Assembly: GCF_000332155.1 (NCBI RefSeq) | Contig: NZ_KB235904.1 | Span: forward strand, 772,946-836,945 | Direction: 5' to 3' | DNA length: 64,000 nt | Origin: Kamptonema formosum PCC 6407 | GTDB lineage: Bacteria; Cyanobacteriota; Cyanobacteriia; Cyanobacteriales; Microcoleaceae | Part shown: positions 17,488 to 26,331 of the stretch, piece after piece | Layout of the letters: each line of letters starts with the position of its first letter | How positions within the stretch are numbered: the first letter of the stretch is position 1 | The notes under the pieces: generated by a model | Database searches by the model: none | What the model saw: only the letters and a program-made list of their open reading frames with translations | What the model was told of the DNA's origin: nothing | Position numbers and translations under genes: made by a program

Positions 17488-18600
17488 ATGTCATCTACCA
17501 TTAGTATTGCCGTTGTAGGCACTGGCTTCGGTCAAAAAGTACATTTACCCGCATTTCAAGCACATCCACGAACGGAAGTTGTAGCTGTTTATCATCGAGA
17601 TTTAGATAAGGCGAAGGCGATCGCATCTGCTAACAATATACCTTATGCTGCTAATACGATAGAAGATATAGTGGCTTTGCCTGAAGTCAAGGCAGTGGCA
17701 ATTTCAACGCCACCATTTTTGCATTCTGAAATGGCAAAAATAGTATTGCAATCTGGCAAGCATTTGTTACTCGAAAAGCCAACAACTTTGACAGCAATTG
17801 AAGCTAGAGAATTGTACCGAATGGCAAGAGCAAAAGCTTGTACGGCAACGATGGATTTTGAGTTTCGGTTCATCCCAGCTTGGCAAATGCTAGCAGAATT
17901 GTTAGCAGAGGAATATGTAGGAGAAAAGCGGTTAATTAAAATTGATTGGTTAGTATCGAGTCGCGCCGATGCTTCTCGCCCTTGGAATTGGTACGCGCAA
18001 AAAGATAAAGGCGGCGGTGTGTTAGGGGCGACGGGTTCCCATGCTTTTGATTATATTAGTTGGCTTTTTGGCCCGATTCGGCGATTATCGGGGCAATTAA
18101 TTACAGGCATTACCTCGCGCCCAGATCCCAAAGATGGCGGTAAATTAAAAACTGTTGATGCTGATGATTCTTGTACTTTAATGTTGGAATTAGCAGACGG
18201 AACGCCTTGTCAAGTTTGTCTGAGTTCTGTTACTTATCAAGGGCGCGGGCATTGGGTAGAGGTTTATGGAAGTAATGGAACGTTAGTTTTAGGTAGCGAT
18301 AATCAACAGGATTATGTACACGGTTTTCGTCTGTGGGGAAGTAAAGGAGGAGAATCTTTAGCGGAGATTAAAGTTCCTGAAAGGTTGGAGTTTCCGCAAG
18401 TTTATCCTGATGGTAGAATTGCAGCATTTATGCGGGTAGTCGATAAGTGGGTTGAGGCAATAGATGCTGGCAAATCATTAGTTCCTTCTTTGAAAGAGGG
18501 GGTTTATTCTCAATTGTTGATGGATTTGACCCACGAATCGAATGTAACTGGGACTTGGGTGGATGTGCCGGATTTAGATAAGTTTTTGGCTGGTGGGTAA
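17488..18600 (+). CDS. Gfo/Idh/MocA-family NAD(P)-dependent oxidoreductase
   Basis: 370 aa. N-terminal Rossmann domain VVGTGFGQKVHLPAFQAHP, the family EKP motif in LLLEKPTTLTA, and the C-terminal barrel with GGGVLGATGSHAFDYISWLFG carrying the conserved Gly/His region. Members oxidise or reduce sugars, inositols and biliverdin; length fits the general group. This is not BvdR-specific by eye and the substrate cannot be assigned. It stands alone between repeat-rich spacers, divergent from the mgtC-like gene. Confidence 0.88.
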   Translation: MSSTISIAVVGTGFGQKVHLPAFQAHPRTEVVAVYHRDLDKAKAIASANNIPYAANTIEDIVALPEVKAVAISTPPFLHSEMAKIVLQSGKHLLLEKPTTLTAIEARELYRMARAKACTATMDFEFRFIPAWQMLAELLAEEYVGEKRLIKIDWLVSSRADASRPWNWYAQKDKGGGVLGATGSHAFDYISWLFGPIRRLSGQLITGITSRPDPKDGGKLKTVDADDSCTLMLELADGTPCQVCLSSVTYQGRGHWVEVYGSNGTLVLGSDNQQDYVHGFRLWGSKGGESLAEIKVPERLEFPQVYPDGRIAAFMRVVDKWVEAIDAGKSLVPSLKEGVYSQLLMDLTHESNVTGTWVDVPDLDKFLAGG

Positions 18601-18751
18601 TATAGCAACCGCCAAGGCGGTTAAGAGGGGCTAGGGGCTAGGGGCTAGGGGCTAGGGAAAGAAGGAAAAGAAGGGAAAGAAGGGAAAGAGGGGAAGAGAG
18701 TCAAGTTCGATGCTCTGAGCGAGTGTCCTAACCGTTGTGGTGGTTGCTATA
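18601..18751. repeat. TATAGCAACCGCC palindrome pair flanking a GGGCTAG tandem tract
   Basis: TATAGCAACCGCCAAGGCGG (from 18601) and the opposite-facing AACCGTTGTGGTGGTTGCTA (about 18730-18749) flank a tract of GGGGCTA units and GAAGGGAAA purine repeats (about 18627-18695). Together they form a possible 150-nt composite element. Confidence 0.6.
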
Positions 18752-18898
18752 AGTGAAGTACACAGAAACCAGGTTTCTGGGGTCTTCCTGCAATATCGAG
18801 ATGTTCCCAAGTTATTCCTCTTACCGCCGACAGCAGGCAGTCCATAACTGCGATAGAATGGAAAATACTGACTTTATTTAGGGATACCAGAACAGTTC

Positions 18899-19201
18899 AT
18901 GGCTAAAAAGAGCATGATCGAGCGCGAAAAAAGACGGCAGAAGCTCGTAGATAAGTACGCCGCCCAGCGGGAAGACCTCAAGGAGCAATTCCGTGTCGCA
19001 GGCTCGCAGATGGAGAAAGTTGCTATCCATCGCCAAATTCAACAACTACCCCGGAACAGTTGTCCGACTCGCTTGCGGAATCGCTGCTGGGCTACGGGAC
19101 GACCCAGAGGTTATTACCGGGACTTCGGCTTATCTCGGCACGTCATTCGCGAAATGGCTCACCAAGGTCTTCTTCCAGGTGTTGTCAAGTCAAGCTGGTA
19201 G
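18899..19201 (+). CDS. rpsN: 30S ribosomal protein S14
   Basis: 100 aa, small ribosomal subunit head protein. [20 protein letters not shown] and [20 protein letters not shown] are the long, zinc-free S14 form typical of cyanobacteria and plastids: the CxxC zinc ribbon of short S14 is absent. The end [17 protein letters not shown] is complete. It stands outside the S10/spc ribosomal clusters, as usual for cyanobacterial rps14. An upstream TAGAAT-like -10 lies about 45 nt before the start. In cyanobacteria S14 is normally a single gene, so it is presumably essential. Confidence 0.96.
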   Translation: MAKKSMIEREKRRQKLVDKYAAQREDLKEQFRVAGSQMEKVAIHRQIQQLPRNSCPTRLRNRCWATGRPRGYYRDFGLSRHVIREMAHQGLLPGVVKSSW

Positions 19202-19290
19202 TTTGGCTTGGGAAGAGGGGAAGGGAGAATTGCTGGCTTTTTAACTCAAAACTCAAAACTCCCCATCTTCCCTATTTTTCCCATTTTCTT

Positions 19291-19620
19291 TCATTGTCCG
19301 CAGCAGCGATCGATTCCCAGACTATCGAGGAGTAGGTCGCTGACAGCATTGGCGATCGCAAATTCGCCATAAAAACTCTTAGAAAAGTCAAAGGCCCGCA
19401 TTTCCGTAACGATCGCAATTACCAGAGAACCCAAATCATTCTCACCCTCCATCCGCTGGCGGACATAGATTTGGGCAGCTCTTTGGGCAATTTGGTAATT
19501 AACGGGTTCTGGTAGAAACTCGGAATCAAGCCATATCTGCAAGGTTTCTTGCAACCATTCCCCTTCCTGCTGCGGATTTTTGGCAGGAGGTAAGGTAATC
19601 GCATTTATCGGTTCAGACAT
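19291..19620 (-). CDS. Conserved cyanobacterial-type hypothetical protein
   Basis: 109 aa from ATG 19620; a TTG at 19650 is in frame but adds an unlikely N-terminus. It is a soluble, acidic, helical protein: EWLQETLQIWLDSEFLPEPVNYQIAQRAAQIYVRQR, then DLGSLVIAIVTEMRAFDFSKSFYGEFAIANAVSDLLLDSLG. No catalytic motif was found. It does not resemble a transposon or phage gene. I do not know its function. It lies just downstream of another unknown on the same strand, separated by GTTAACA repeats. Confidence 0.65.
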   Translation of the reverse strand: MSEPINAITLPPAKNPQQEGEWLQETLQIWLDSEFLPEPVNYQIAQRAAQIYVRQRMEGENDLGSLVIAIVTEMRAFDFSKSFYGEFAIANAVSDLLLDSLGIDRCCGQ

Positions 19621-19696
19621 TGACTGCAACCATCGGGTTAGGAGTAACAAAGGAGTACAATTAACAGTTAACAGTTAACAGTTAACAATTAACAAA

Positions 19697-20131
19697 CTAT
19701 TGTGCAGCTAAAGTAACAATCGGCATTTTTTCATCTTTCCCTGTCATTTGAGCGTAAAAGAGAGTCATCTGCTCTTTAATCAACTCTGCCAACATTTTAT
19801 TAACAGCAGTAATTGCTGGGTTGGAGTTGAGTTTGTAACAAACTTGATAATCTTTATGTCTTTGATAAGAACGAGTAGATTTATCAAAAAGTTTAGTAGA
19901 TTTTGTTTCTACAAACACTGAAGGATCGGGATGACCGTACCAATAAAGGCGATACAAGTGAGCGGCCTCACTAGGAGTGAAGATCAGCATATCTTCGTTG
20001 CTGCCCGCAAGGTGTAAAATATAAACATTGTCTCTCTTTTTTATTTGGAAGTAACCCCAAGTTTTCTCAGTTTTATCGAGAAGTTTTCTTAAGGTACTCT
20101 CCAGCATCGGGCAAGCATCAAAACTTTTCAT
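19697..20131 (-). CDS. Hypothetical protein
   Basis: 144 aa from ATG 20131 (ATG at residue 9 is an alternative). Basic, no membrane segment. Features: WGYFQIKKRDNVYILHLAGSNEDMLIFTPSEAAHLYRLYWYG, a basic Tyr-rich middle, and a helical C-terminus NKMLAELIKEQMTLFYAQM. I recognise no family. It is divergent from aat with a 73-nt spacer, so the two share a promoter region. Codon use is ordinary for the window. Confidence 0.6.
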   Translation of the reverse strand: MKSFDACPMLESTLRKLLDKTEKTWGYFQIKKRDNVYILHLAGSNEDMLIFTPSEAAHLYRLYWYGHPDPSVFVETKSTKLFDKSTRSYQRHKDYQVCYKLNSNPAITAVNKMLAELIKEQMTLFYAQMTGKDEKMPIVTLAAQ

Positions 20132-20204
20132 AACGCTTTTGCAAGCTACAGGACAACGTTAAACAGATAAGCTTACTGAAACGTATAATCAATTATACCA
20201 GTGA

Positions 20205-20789
20205 ATGGCGATGCAGCTAGATATTGACTCAATCATCCACGGATATGCAGCCGGCTATTTCCTGATGGCAAATGAAGGTGAAGATAGTTTAAATTGGTAT
20301 TCCAGCAGAGAGCGATCGCTAATTCCTTTAGATGAGCGCTTTACCTATCCGCGATCGCTCCGCCGTTCCCTCAATCAAAATCGCTTCACCACCGCCGTTA
20401 ACCGCGACTTTAAGGCCGTAGTTGAAGGTTGCGCCAACCGCGAGGAAACCTGGATTTCCCCGCAACTCAAGGAAATTTACCACGCTCTCAACCAAGCAGG
20501 CTGGGCCTACAGCTTCGAGACTTGGCAAGGGGATGAACTCGCAGGCGGTATTCTGGGAATTGTCATCGGCGGCGCATTCATTGGTGAATCTATGTTCTAC
20601 AGGATTCCCGAAGGCTCAAAAGTAGCGATGGTGAAATTAGTAGAACGGCTGCGCGATCGCTCTTTTGTCCTCTTTGACGCGCAGATGACCAACCCCCACC
20701 TAGAAAGATTTGGCTCTTACATCATCAATAACAAGCAATACCAATCTCTACTAAAAAAAGCCTTACAGCGTCGGTGTTCCTTAATTTGA
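20205..20789 (+). CDS. aat: Leucyl/phenylalanyl-tRNA-protein transferase
   Basis: 194 aa, cytoplasmic. It transfers Leu or Phe from aminoacyl-tRNA to N-terminal Arg/Lys of proteins in the bacterial N-degron pathway that feeds ClpS/ClpAP. Diagnostic stretches: GYAAGYFLMA, LNWYSSRERSLIPLDE, ETWISPQLKEIYHALNQAGWAYSFETWQGDELAGGILGI, GGAFIGESMFYRIPEGSKVAMVKLVERL and FDAQMTNPHLERFG. Somewhat shorter than E. coli Aat at the N-terminus, as usual in cyanobacteria. Rich in HIP1 sites. ATG 20205 was chosen; ATG at residue 3 is possible. Confidence 0.95.
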   Translation: MAMQLDIDSIIHGYAAGYFLMANEGEDSLNWYSSRERSLIPLDERFTYPRSLRRSLNQNRFTTAVNRDFKAVVEGCANREETWISPQLKEIYHALNQAGWAYSFETWQGDELAGGILGIVIGGAFIGESMFYRIPEGSKVAMVKLVERLRDRSFVLFDAQMTNPHLERFGSYIINNKQYQSLLKKALQRRCSLI

Positions 20790-20818
20790 TGCGGTCATAT
20801 TCAACTAATTGCTCTCCA

Positions 20819-21133
20819 TTAGATTACTGCGGATTCTATCAGCAGCCAATGGCCGGCAAAGTTAAGTCTTCCGCAAACGGTGAGAGGTTTCTTGCTTTCG
20901 TAAGTTTGTAAGAAGCTATCAACTTCAGGGTCTAAAGTGACAAGTCTCCAAGTTTGACCAGCTAAAGCTGGAGGAGATGCGATCGCCAGTTCATAGTCCT
21001 GTTCGCTACGGCGATGGAAAATTCCTGAGAATTGGTAATTGGTAATTAGTAATTGGTAATTGTTAATTGGTAATTGGTAATTGGTAATTGGGGAAAAAGC
21101 CTCTTCCTCTCCCCCGCTCCCCCTCTCCCCCGC
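20819..21133 (-). pseudogene. Displaced C-terminal segment of the FAD-dependent oxidoreductase
   Basis: The frame is open on the minus strand from 21133 to the TAA at 20819. After a repeat-derived linker (ITNYQ units, 21031-21092) it encodes a compact 69-residue segment starting SGIFHRRSEQDYELAIASPP and ending LNFAGHWLLIESAVI. It has no start codon of its own. It lies directly downstream of the oxidoreductase in another frame. Removing the four 16-nt units at 21133-21196 joins the two frames without a stop, so I read it as the original C-terminus. Loss of this segment may or may not affect activity. Confidence 0.6.
21031..21092. repeat. TTGGTAA heptamer tandem repeat
   Basis: About eight TTGGTAA/TTAGTAA units. 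The minus strand reads them in frame as ITNYQLP-type peptide, linking the broken halves of the oxidoreductase gene. Confidence 0.85.
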
Positions 21134-21196
21134 TCAAGAGCTCCCCCGCTCAAGAGCTCCCCCGCTCAAGAGCTCCCCCGCTCAAGAGCCCCCCCG
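21133..21196. repeat. Four tandem 16-nt units CTCAAGAGCTCCCCCG
   Basis: Units at 21133-21148, 21149-21164, 21165-21180 and 21181-21196 (the last with one T-to-C change). 64 nt is not a multiple of three. The array lies inside the 3' part of the FAD oxidoreductase gene, shifts its frame and introduces the TGA used at 21150-21152. Confidence 0.92.
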
Positions 21197-22802
21197 CCTC
21201 CCCCGCCCCCCCGCTCCCCTTACAAGGGCAATTTCCACTAGCTGGATACTCTGCGGGGCGATCGAGGTAGTAGCGTTGCCAATAGAGCCAATCTGGGTGA
21301 TTAGGTGTCAAATTAAAGAGGGGAACGATCGCGGCGGGAGCGATCGGATCTTGTAATAGCGCCTCTTGTAGCACCCTCACGGGCAATTCTCTGGGCTCAA
21401 TACCTCTTTCTATACATAGTGCGGCGGCCATCCCTGCGGCTTGTCCAATGCCCATAACTGCGGGTTGCAGGCGGGTTGCGCCGTTAGCTATGTGAGAAAC
21501 AGATATATTTTTTTCGCACGTAAGCAAGCCGTCTGTTTCAGTCGGAATTAGGCAAGTATAAGGTATCGTAAAGGGCGTTCCCGTCCAACGACCGCCCCAA
21601 CGGAGAGATTTAGGTTGTAGGGGGATATTGCCACTGGTGTAGTGGTGATCGTTGGCGTAATTGGCGATCGCGATCGCTAGGCATTCTCCGTTAGCATTAA
21701 CTGGTAAAGAAGCGGCATTTCCAGAAGCGATCGGCAAAATATCCTGTTCCTTAATTGTATCTAATCCTTGCAAACGCCGACTTTCTCGATAGTAAGGATG
21801 CAGTGCAAAGGCAGAATTGGTAATTGGTGATTGGTAATTGGTAATTGGTGATTGGCGATCGGTAAAAATTTCCCCATCTTGCGATTTTACCATTTTGAAA
21901 GTGGGAAAAATATCCTCTGCTAAACCGTAGCGGCGACCTAATTGATTTTGAATAAAACGGGCAAAACTTTGGGTATGCCATAGACTTTCTTGGAGAAATT
22001 CGCGCCTCGATGATTCCGATTCTATTAAACGGTTAACTCCTTCTCCATAGTCATTCCCTCGTATTGGCCAATTAATCATAAATCGATTGCCAGGTAGTCG
22101 GCCATAATTGAGAAACTTCTCTGGGCCATAGTTATCCCAAGCATCTACAAATTGACTGGGATTATCTATCGGTGGCGCAGGAATTTCTGGCGCAATCGCA
22201 TCTGCGCCGAAATCTTCCATAATCACAACCCAAGTAGGGGCTTGTACGGGATAGGTTTCTGTTAGAATATTAGGAGCAATTGGAGCACTAGGTTCTCCCC
22301 ATTCAGCTTGAAATTCCCAACCCCATCGATAGGGAATTTCGCCTATTGCTAGTAAGTCTCCTAACTCGGTTGCATCGAGAGTGATTTGAGCGTGGACGGT
22401 AAAATCTTCAAAGCGAACGCCGACAATTTTATGGCCTTTTTTTAACACTTCTTGGGGTGTTTGTCCAGCAATCCAATATAAGTTTGGTAGTTGTTTCACC
22501 CAGTCTGCAAAAATTTCAGCACCAATGCGAGGATCGTAAGTAAAAAAGCTGACCCAGGCACGATCTAAGCCTCCAGGTTGTTGTTGAAGCTTTTTAAGAA
22601 ATGCACCCCATAAACCAGTTTGAAAAGCTGCTAATTCGTTACCATCTGGTGCGGATACGCCTGCTGTCGTGAGCATTCCTCCTAACCAAGGAAATTCACT
22701 AATTAAGATAGTTTTTGCTCCTCGGCTGGCGGCTTGTACTGCTGCCGCAGTGCCACCTGTGCCACCGCCAACTACTAATATATCAGCGTTTAGTTCATTC
22801 AT
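21150..22802 (-). CDS. FAD-dependent oxidoreductase, 3' end altered by repeats
   Basis: About 550 aa from ATG 22802. An upstream in-frame extension merely translates TTGGTAA repeats, so it is excluded. N-terminal FAD motif ILVVGGGTGGTAAAVQAASRG, then EFPWLGGMLTTAGVSAPDGNE, TLDATELGDLLAIGEIPYRWG, and C-terminal TCEKNISVSHIANGATRLQPAVMGIGQAAGMAAALC: the FAD-dependent oxidoreductase / xanthan-lyase-like family. A repeat-derived peptide (QSPITNYQSPITN, near 21815-21860) interrupts the middle in frame. The last 25 residues (GGAGEAGGLLSGG...) are translated 16-nt repeats and end at an artefactual stop; the likely true C-terminus is the displaced segment downstream. Substrate unknown. Confidence 0.8.
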   Translation of the reverse strand: MNELNADILVVGGGTGGTAAAVQAASRGAKTILISEFPWLGGMLTTAGVSAPDGNELAAFQTGLWGAFLKKLQQQPGGLDRAWVSFFTYDPRIGAEIFADWVKQLPNLYWIAGQTPQEVLKKGHKIVGVRFEDFTVHAQITLDATELGDLLAIGEIPYRWGWEFQAEWGEPSAPIAPNILTETYPVQAPTWVVIMEDFGADAIAPEIPAPPIDNPSQFVDAWDNYGPEKFLNYGRLPGNRFMINWPIRGNDYGEGVNRLIESESSRREFLQESLWHTQSFARFIQNQLGRRYGLAEDIFPTFKMVKSQDGEIFTDRQSPITNYQSPITNSAFALHPYYRESRRLQGLDTIKEQDILPIASGNAASLPVNANGECLAIAIANYANDHHYTSGNIPLQPKSLRWGGRWTGTPFTIPYTCLIPTETDGLLTCEKNISVSHIANGATRLQPAVMGIGQAAGMAAALCIERGIEPRELPVRVLQEALLQDPIAPAAIVPLFNLTPNHPDWLYWQRYYLDRPAEYPASGNCPCKGSGGAGEAGGLLSGGALERGSS

Positions 22803-22840
22803 TGGTAATTGGTAATTGGTAATTGGTAATTGGTAATTGG
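22801..22840. repeat. TTGGTAA heptamer tandem repeat
   Basis: Five to six units abutting the ATG of the FAD oxidoreductase, where they replace any recognisable ribosome binding site. Confidence 0.85.
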
Positions 22841-22848
22841 CAGTTTTA

Positions 22849-22926
22849 AGGTGGCGCTCGCCGCCAACCATCTTTAGTTATAAGTTACAATATTTTTAGT
22901 CGGCGAGCGCCCACCCTACAAGTTAT
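22849..22926. repeat. GTGGCGCTCGCCG palindromic element, copy 1
   Basis: AAGGTGGCGCTCGCCG (22849-22864) faces CGGCGAGCGCCCACC (22901-22915), followed by CTACAAGTTATAG. A related copy with the same arms and the same trailing TACAAGTTAT is at 54358-54437. Confidence 0.75.
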
Positions 22927-22961
22927 AGCGTTTATTTATGTCCCTCTAGTTACAACAATAC

Positions 22962-24381
22962 TCCGGACAGTTTTGGAGTAGAGACGCGATCGCCCGTCCA
23001 CAAAAAAGTAAGTAAAATTTGAATCTCAAAGGCAGAAAAAAAGACACTCTTTAGGTTAAGCTTAAAAAAACTGAGCTTAACAGACTGCCTTATGAACATT
23101 ATTGAATCCATCTTACAACAAATGTCCGGGGTGAGTCAAGCCCAAAAAAAGTTTATAATGACTTTACTTTCCACAATCGTGCTGGTTTATGGCAAAGTGA
23201 ACTTCACCAATCTGGGCCGCTATAGTCCTGCCAATGAAAAAACTTATCGGCGGCATTTTTTAAAAAAGTTTGACTGGGAGCAATTCTCTAAATATTTTAT
23301 TAAAAAAGCCTTGAATCCTGAACGCACAATTATTGCCGTTATTGATTGTTCTTTTTTGAGAAAAAGTGGTAAACATACTGAGGGAAAAGGTTATTTTTAT
23401 AATGGTATTGCGGGAAAAGCTGAACAAGGATTAGAAATTTCTGTGATTTCTGTTGTCGAAATTGAAACTCATATTTCCTATAGTTTAAGCGTGCAACAAA
23501 CTCTTTCGCGTCCGACCACAGAACCACCGAAAAACTCCCTAATTTTTACTCGGAAAAGAAACTTAAAAAAACGGAGTAAAACAGGTATCTGAAACCTTAA
23601 CACCTGATATAACAAGAGTTGACGACTATGCAAAGCATTTAAAAATACTCGTTCTTTGTTGCCAGAATCTGTACGTTATTTGGTGGCTGATGGCTATTAT
23701 TACCGCGCTAAATTTTGGGATGCTGTTCGGGAGTCAGATCTCAATTTGATTAGTAGATTAAGGGTTGATGCCAACCTGAATTACCTCTATACCGGAGCAA
23801 GGAATAAATTCGGCGCTCCTCGTAAATATGATGGTAAAGTTGACTGCAATAATTTGAAAAATCTAACTTTCGTCAAAGAAATTAAGCCAGGAGTTAAGCT
23901 TTATTCATTATTAGTATGGAGTTGTTGCTTAAAATGCAAAATCCGTTTGGCTTGTATATCTGAGCTTCAAGCTAACGGTAAAACCAAAAATGTTTTATTG
24001 TTTAGTACCGATATCAATCTCAAGGCTGAGCAAATACTTGAGTATTATCAAGCTCGTTTTCAAATTGAATTCATTTTTCGGGATGCCAAACAATTTACTG
24101 GTTTGTCCGATTGTCAATCTGTGAATAGCCAACGGCTTGATTTTCATTTTAATGCCAGCCTAGCGGCCTTAAATTTAGCCAAATATGAAGCCTCTAATCG
24201 CCACTTGTCTGCCCATCCATTCGTGTTTTCAATGGCCTCCTATAAACGCCTGGAATTCAATCGGCATCTACTTTATACATTTATTAGCAAGTTAGATTTA
24301 GACAAGGACTTGATTTTAAATCATCCTAACCTCCCCTCAGTCTTGTCTTATGGTACTCTGGCTGCTTAAAAACTGTCCGGA
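22962..24381 (+). mobile_element. Decayed IS4-family insertion sequence
   Basis: About 1.42 kb bounded by perfect 13-bp inverted repeats: TCCGGACAGTTTT at 22962-22974 and its complement at 24369-24381. It holds one transposase gene broken into two main frames. No clear target duplication was found; the flanks share only a loose GTTACAA. The ends look intact although the gene is not, so the element might still be moved by a transposase acting in trans. Confidence 0.85.
23092..24369 (+). pseudogene. IS4-family transposase, frameshifted
   Basis: The 5' frame (23092-23592) has IIAVIDCSFLRKSGKHTEGKG, the first DDE aspartate. The 3' frame (23656-24369) has RYLVADGYYYRAKF (second Asp) and YYQARFQIEFIFRDAKQFTG (YREK-type motif with the catalytic Glu). 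Between them at least three shifts are needed: near 23505-23520 (TTEKLPNFYSEKKL is in another frame), near 23580 (ETLTPDITRVDDYAKHLK is in a third frame) and at the A-run near 23644. All DDE residues survive but on separate frames, so no full transposase is made. Confidence 0.85.
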
Positions 24382-24511
24382 CTATTGGTTACAATAAATA
24401 ATCTGATTATTAGCGGTAGAAGAATGATTTAAAAAAAGAATATCGCTTTTGAGTAGCATAAGTCCTATTAGTGTTAAATTCTAAATATCGCTGGGCAATA
24501 AAGGAAAAAAT

Positions 24512-25567
24512 ATGAAAGCACAAGTGTTCCGGGGTGTCAATCAGCTAAGCTACGAAGAAATTCCCGTACCTGAAATCGAAACTGATGAGGTGCTTGTACA
24601 AGTACAAGTTGTGGGATTATGCCAATCGGACATAAAAAAAATTCGCTATCCTCTCTACGAACCGCCGCGCATTTTTGGACACGAAACTGCGGGTGTAATT
24701 GCTAAGGTAGGCGATCGCGTCACCGGTTGGCAAGTAGGCCAGCGAGTAGTCGTCATGCACCACATACCCTGTATGCACTGCGACTACTGCCTTAATGAGA
24801 ACTTTTCCATGTGCGAAACCTATAAAAATATCACGACAACTGCGGGTTTTGCACCCAGTGGCGGCGGTTTTGCCGAATATGTGAAAGTACCAGGCCACAT
24901 TGTTCGCAATGGTGGTTTAATTCCTATACCAGAAAGTGTTACTTTTGAACAAGCTAGTTTTGTAGAACCGACTAACTGCTGTCTGAAAGCAGTTAAAAAA
25001 GCTCAAGTTGCCCCCGGACAAACGGTGTTAGTGGTGGGAGCTGGGCCAATTGGGTTAATGTTTGTTATGCTAGTGAAGTATTTCGGAGGAAGAGCGATCG
25101 CTACTGACTTATTGCCCTCTCGCATTGAAAAAGCTTTGAGTGTAGGTGCAGAAGCAGCTTTTGACGCGCGAGATCCCGATTTACAAGCTAAGATCGGGGT
25201 GCTTACTGGTGGGATGGGTGTTGATACCAGTATTTTAGCAGTGCCGAGCGAAAAAGCCTTTTTTCAAGCTCTTGACTGTACCCGCAAAGGCGGGAAAATT
25301 CTATTTTTTGCTGAGTTTCCTGACGAGGTGGAAATTCCGATTAATCCCAATGTACTCTATCGCCGAGAGATTGATTTGATGGGCAGTTATAGTTCATCTT
25401 TTCGGTTACAATCTCTGTCTGCTGATATAGTATTTAATAAGCGGATTGACGTTGATGCTTTAATTAGCGATCGCTATCCTCTGCAAGACTTGAGCAAAGC
25501 TGTAGAACTGGCAGTTAAACCCACAGCAGATACTTATAAAATTCTGCTTTATCCTGAAATTGGTTAG
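24512..25567 (+). CDS. Zinc-dependent medium-chain alcohol/polyol dehydrogenase
   Basis: 351 aa; AGGAAAAA precedes the ATG. GroES-like catalytic domain with zinc-ligand Cys in VVGLCQSDIKK and His/Glu in FGHETAGVIAKVGDRV; structural zinc cysteines in PCMHCDYCLNENFSMC. The Rossmann domain has VLVVGAGPIGLMFVML. It resembles sorbitol/threonine/galactitol dehydrogenases of the MDR superfamily; substrate not assignable. About 190 nt of repeats separate it from cysC on the same strand, so cotranscription with the capsule genes is possible but unproven. Confidence 0.9.
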   Translation: MKAQVFRGVNQLSYEEIPVPEIETDEVLVQVQVVGLCQSDIKKIRYPLYEPPRIFGHETAGVIAKVGDRVTGWQVGQRVVVMHHIPCMHCDYCLNENFSMCETYKNITTTAGFAPSGGGFAEYVKVPGHIVRNGGLIPIPESVTFEQASFVEPTNCCLKAVKKAQVAPGQTVLVVGAGPIGLMFVMLVKYFGGRAIATDLLPSRIEKALSVGAEAAFDARDPDLQAKIGVLTGGMGVDTSILAVPSEKAFFQALDCTRKGGKILFFAEFPDEVEIPINPNVLYRREIDLMGSYSSSFRLQSLSADIVFNKRIDVDALISDRYPLQDLSKAVELAVKPTADTYKILLYPEIG

Positions 25568-25747
25568 TTGTGAGTTGTTAATTGTTAGTTGTTAATTGTT
25601 AGTTGTTGGTTGTTGGTTGTTAGTTGTTAGTTGTTGTTACTAAAATTAGGACTTAGGCACGCATCGCCCCTTATTCCCTAGCCCCTAGCCCCTAGCCTCT
25701 AGCCCCTTCTTCCCTTCTTCCCTAGCCCCTAGTCCCTAGCCCCTAGC
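25567..25747. repeat. GTTAGTT and CCCCTAG tandem repeats
   Basis: GTTAGTT/GTTAATT units at 25567-25636, one isolated AGGACTTAGGCACGC element end at 25648-25662, then CCCTAGC-type units at 25676-25747 running up to the cysC start. Confidence 0.8.
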
Positions 25748-25761
25748 TCCTATTTATAACA

Positions 25762-26289
25762 ATGACAAAAAAAGGTTTCATCTTGTGGTTTACTGGACTC
25801 AGCGGTTCAGGAAAAACAACAATTAGTAAAGCTGTAGAACCAGAACTAAAAGCCAGAGGTTGTAAAGTAGAAATATTGGATGGCGATGTTGTCAGAACGC
25901 ATCTGTCAAAAGGATTAGGTTTTAGCAGAGAAGACCGCGATACTAATATTCGCCGAATTGGATTCGTAGCTCATCTTTTGTCGCGCAATGGAGTTGTGGC
26001 AATTACCGCAGCCATTAGTCCTTACAGAGTGGTACGCGACGAGATTCGCGTAATGGAACCTAACTTTGTTGAAGTATATGTAAAAGCTTCTCTGGAAACC
26101 TGCGAAGCGCGAGATGTAAAAGGGTTGTACGCTAAGGCGAGAGCAGGCGAAATTAAGGGATTTACTGGCATTGATGACCCTTACGAAGAACCCCTCAACC
26201 CTGAGATAATTTGCTCTACAGCAGAGGAAAGTATAGATGAAAGTGTTCTTAAAATTCTTACCAAACTAGAGGAGTTAGGTTACATTTGA
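25762..26289 (+). CDS. cysC: Adenylylsulfate kinase (APS kinase)
   Basis: 175 aa, cytoplasmic. It phosphorylates adenosine 5'-phosphosulfate to PAPS. Motifs: P-loop [56 protein letters not shown] and [16 protein letters not shown]. Size is normal for a stand-alone CysC. It lies 42 nt upstream of the Wza-like exporter gene on the same strand. PAPS is the sulfate donor for sulfotransferases, so this context hints at sulfated exopolysaccharide; ordinary assimilatory sulfate reduction is the alternative. No sulfotransferase gene is in the window. Confidence 0.95.
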   Translation: MTKKGFILWFTGLSGSGKTTISKAVEPELKARGCKVEILDGDVVRTHLSKGLGFSREDRDTNIRRIGFVAHLLSRNGVVAITAAISPYRVVRDEIRVMEPNFVEVYVKASLETCEARDVKGLYAKARAGEIKGFTGIDDPYEEPLNPEIICSTAEESIDESVLKILTKLEELGYI

Positions 26290-26331
26290 GTTTGAAGGGC
26301 AAAATGAGGCTAAAAGCTAAAGGCGATCGCG

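Noticed and set aside
18899-19201. Possible frameshift in rpsN around [11 protein letters not shown]
   Set aside because: The single frame encodes a complete 100-aa S14; the variable residues are within family range.
22803-22871. N-terminal extension of the FAD oxidoreductase
   Set aside because: The added residues (NYQLPITNYQLP) are translated TTGGTAA repeats.
23593-23655. Programmed frameshift joining the two transposase frames
   Set aside because: At least three separate shifts and intervening stops are needed, which fits decay rather than a single programmed slip.
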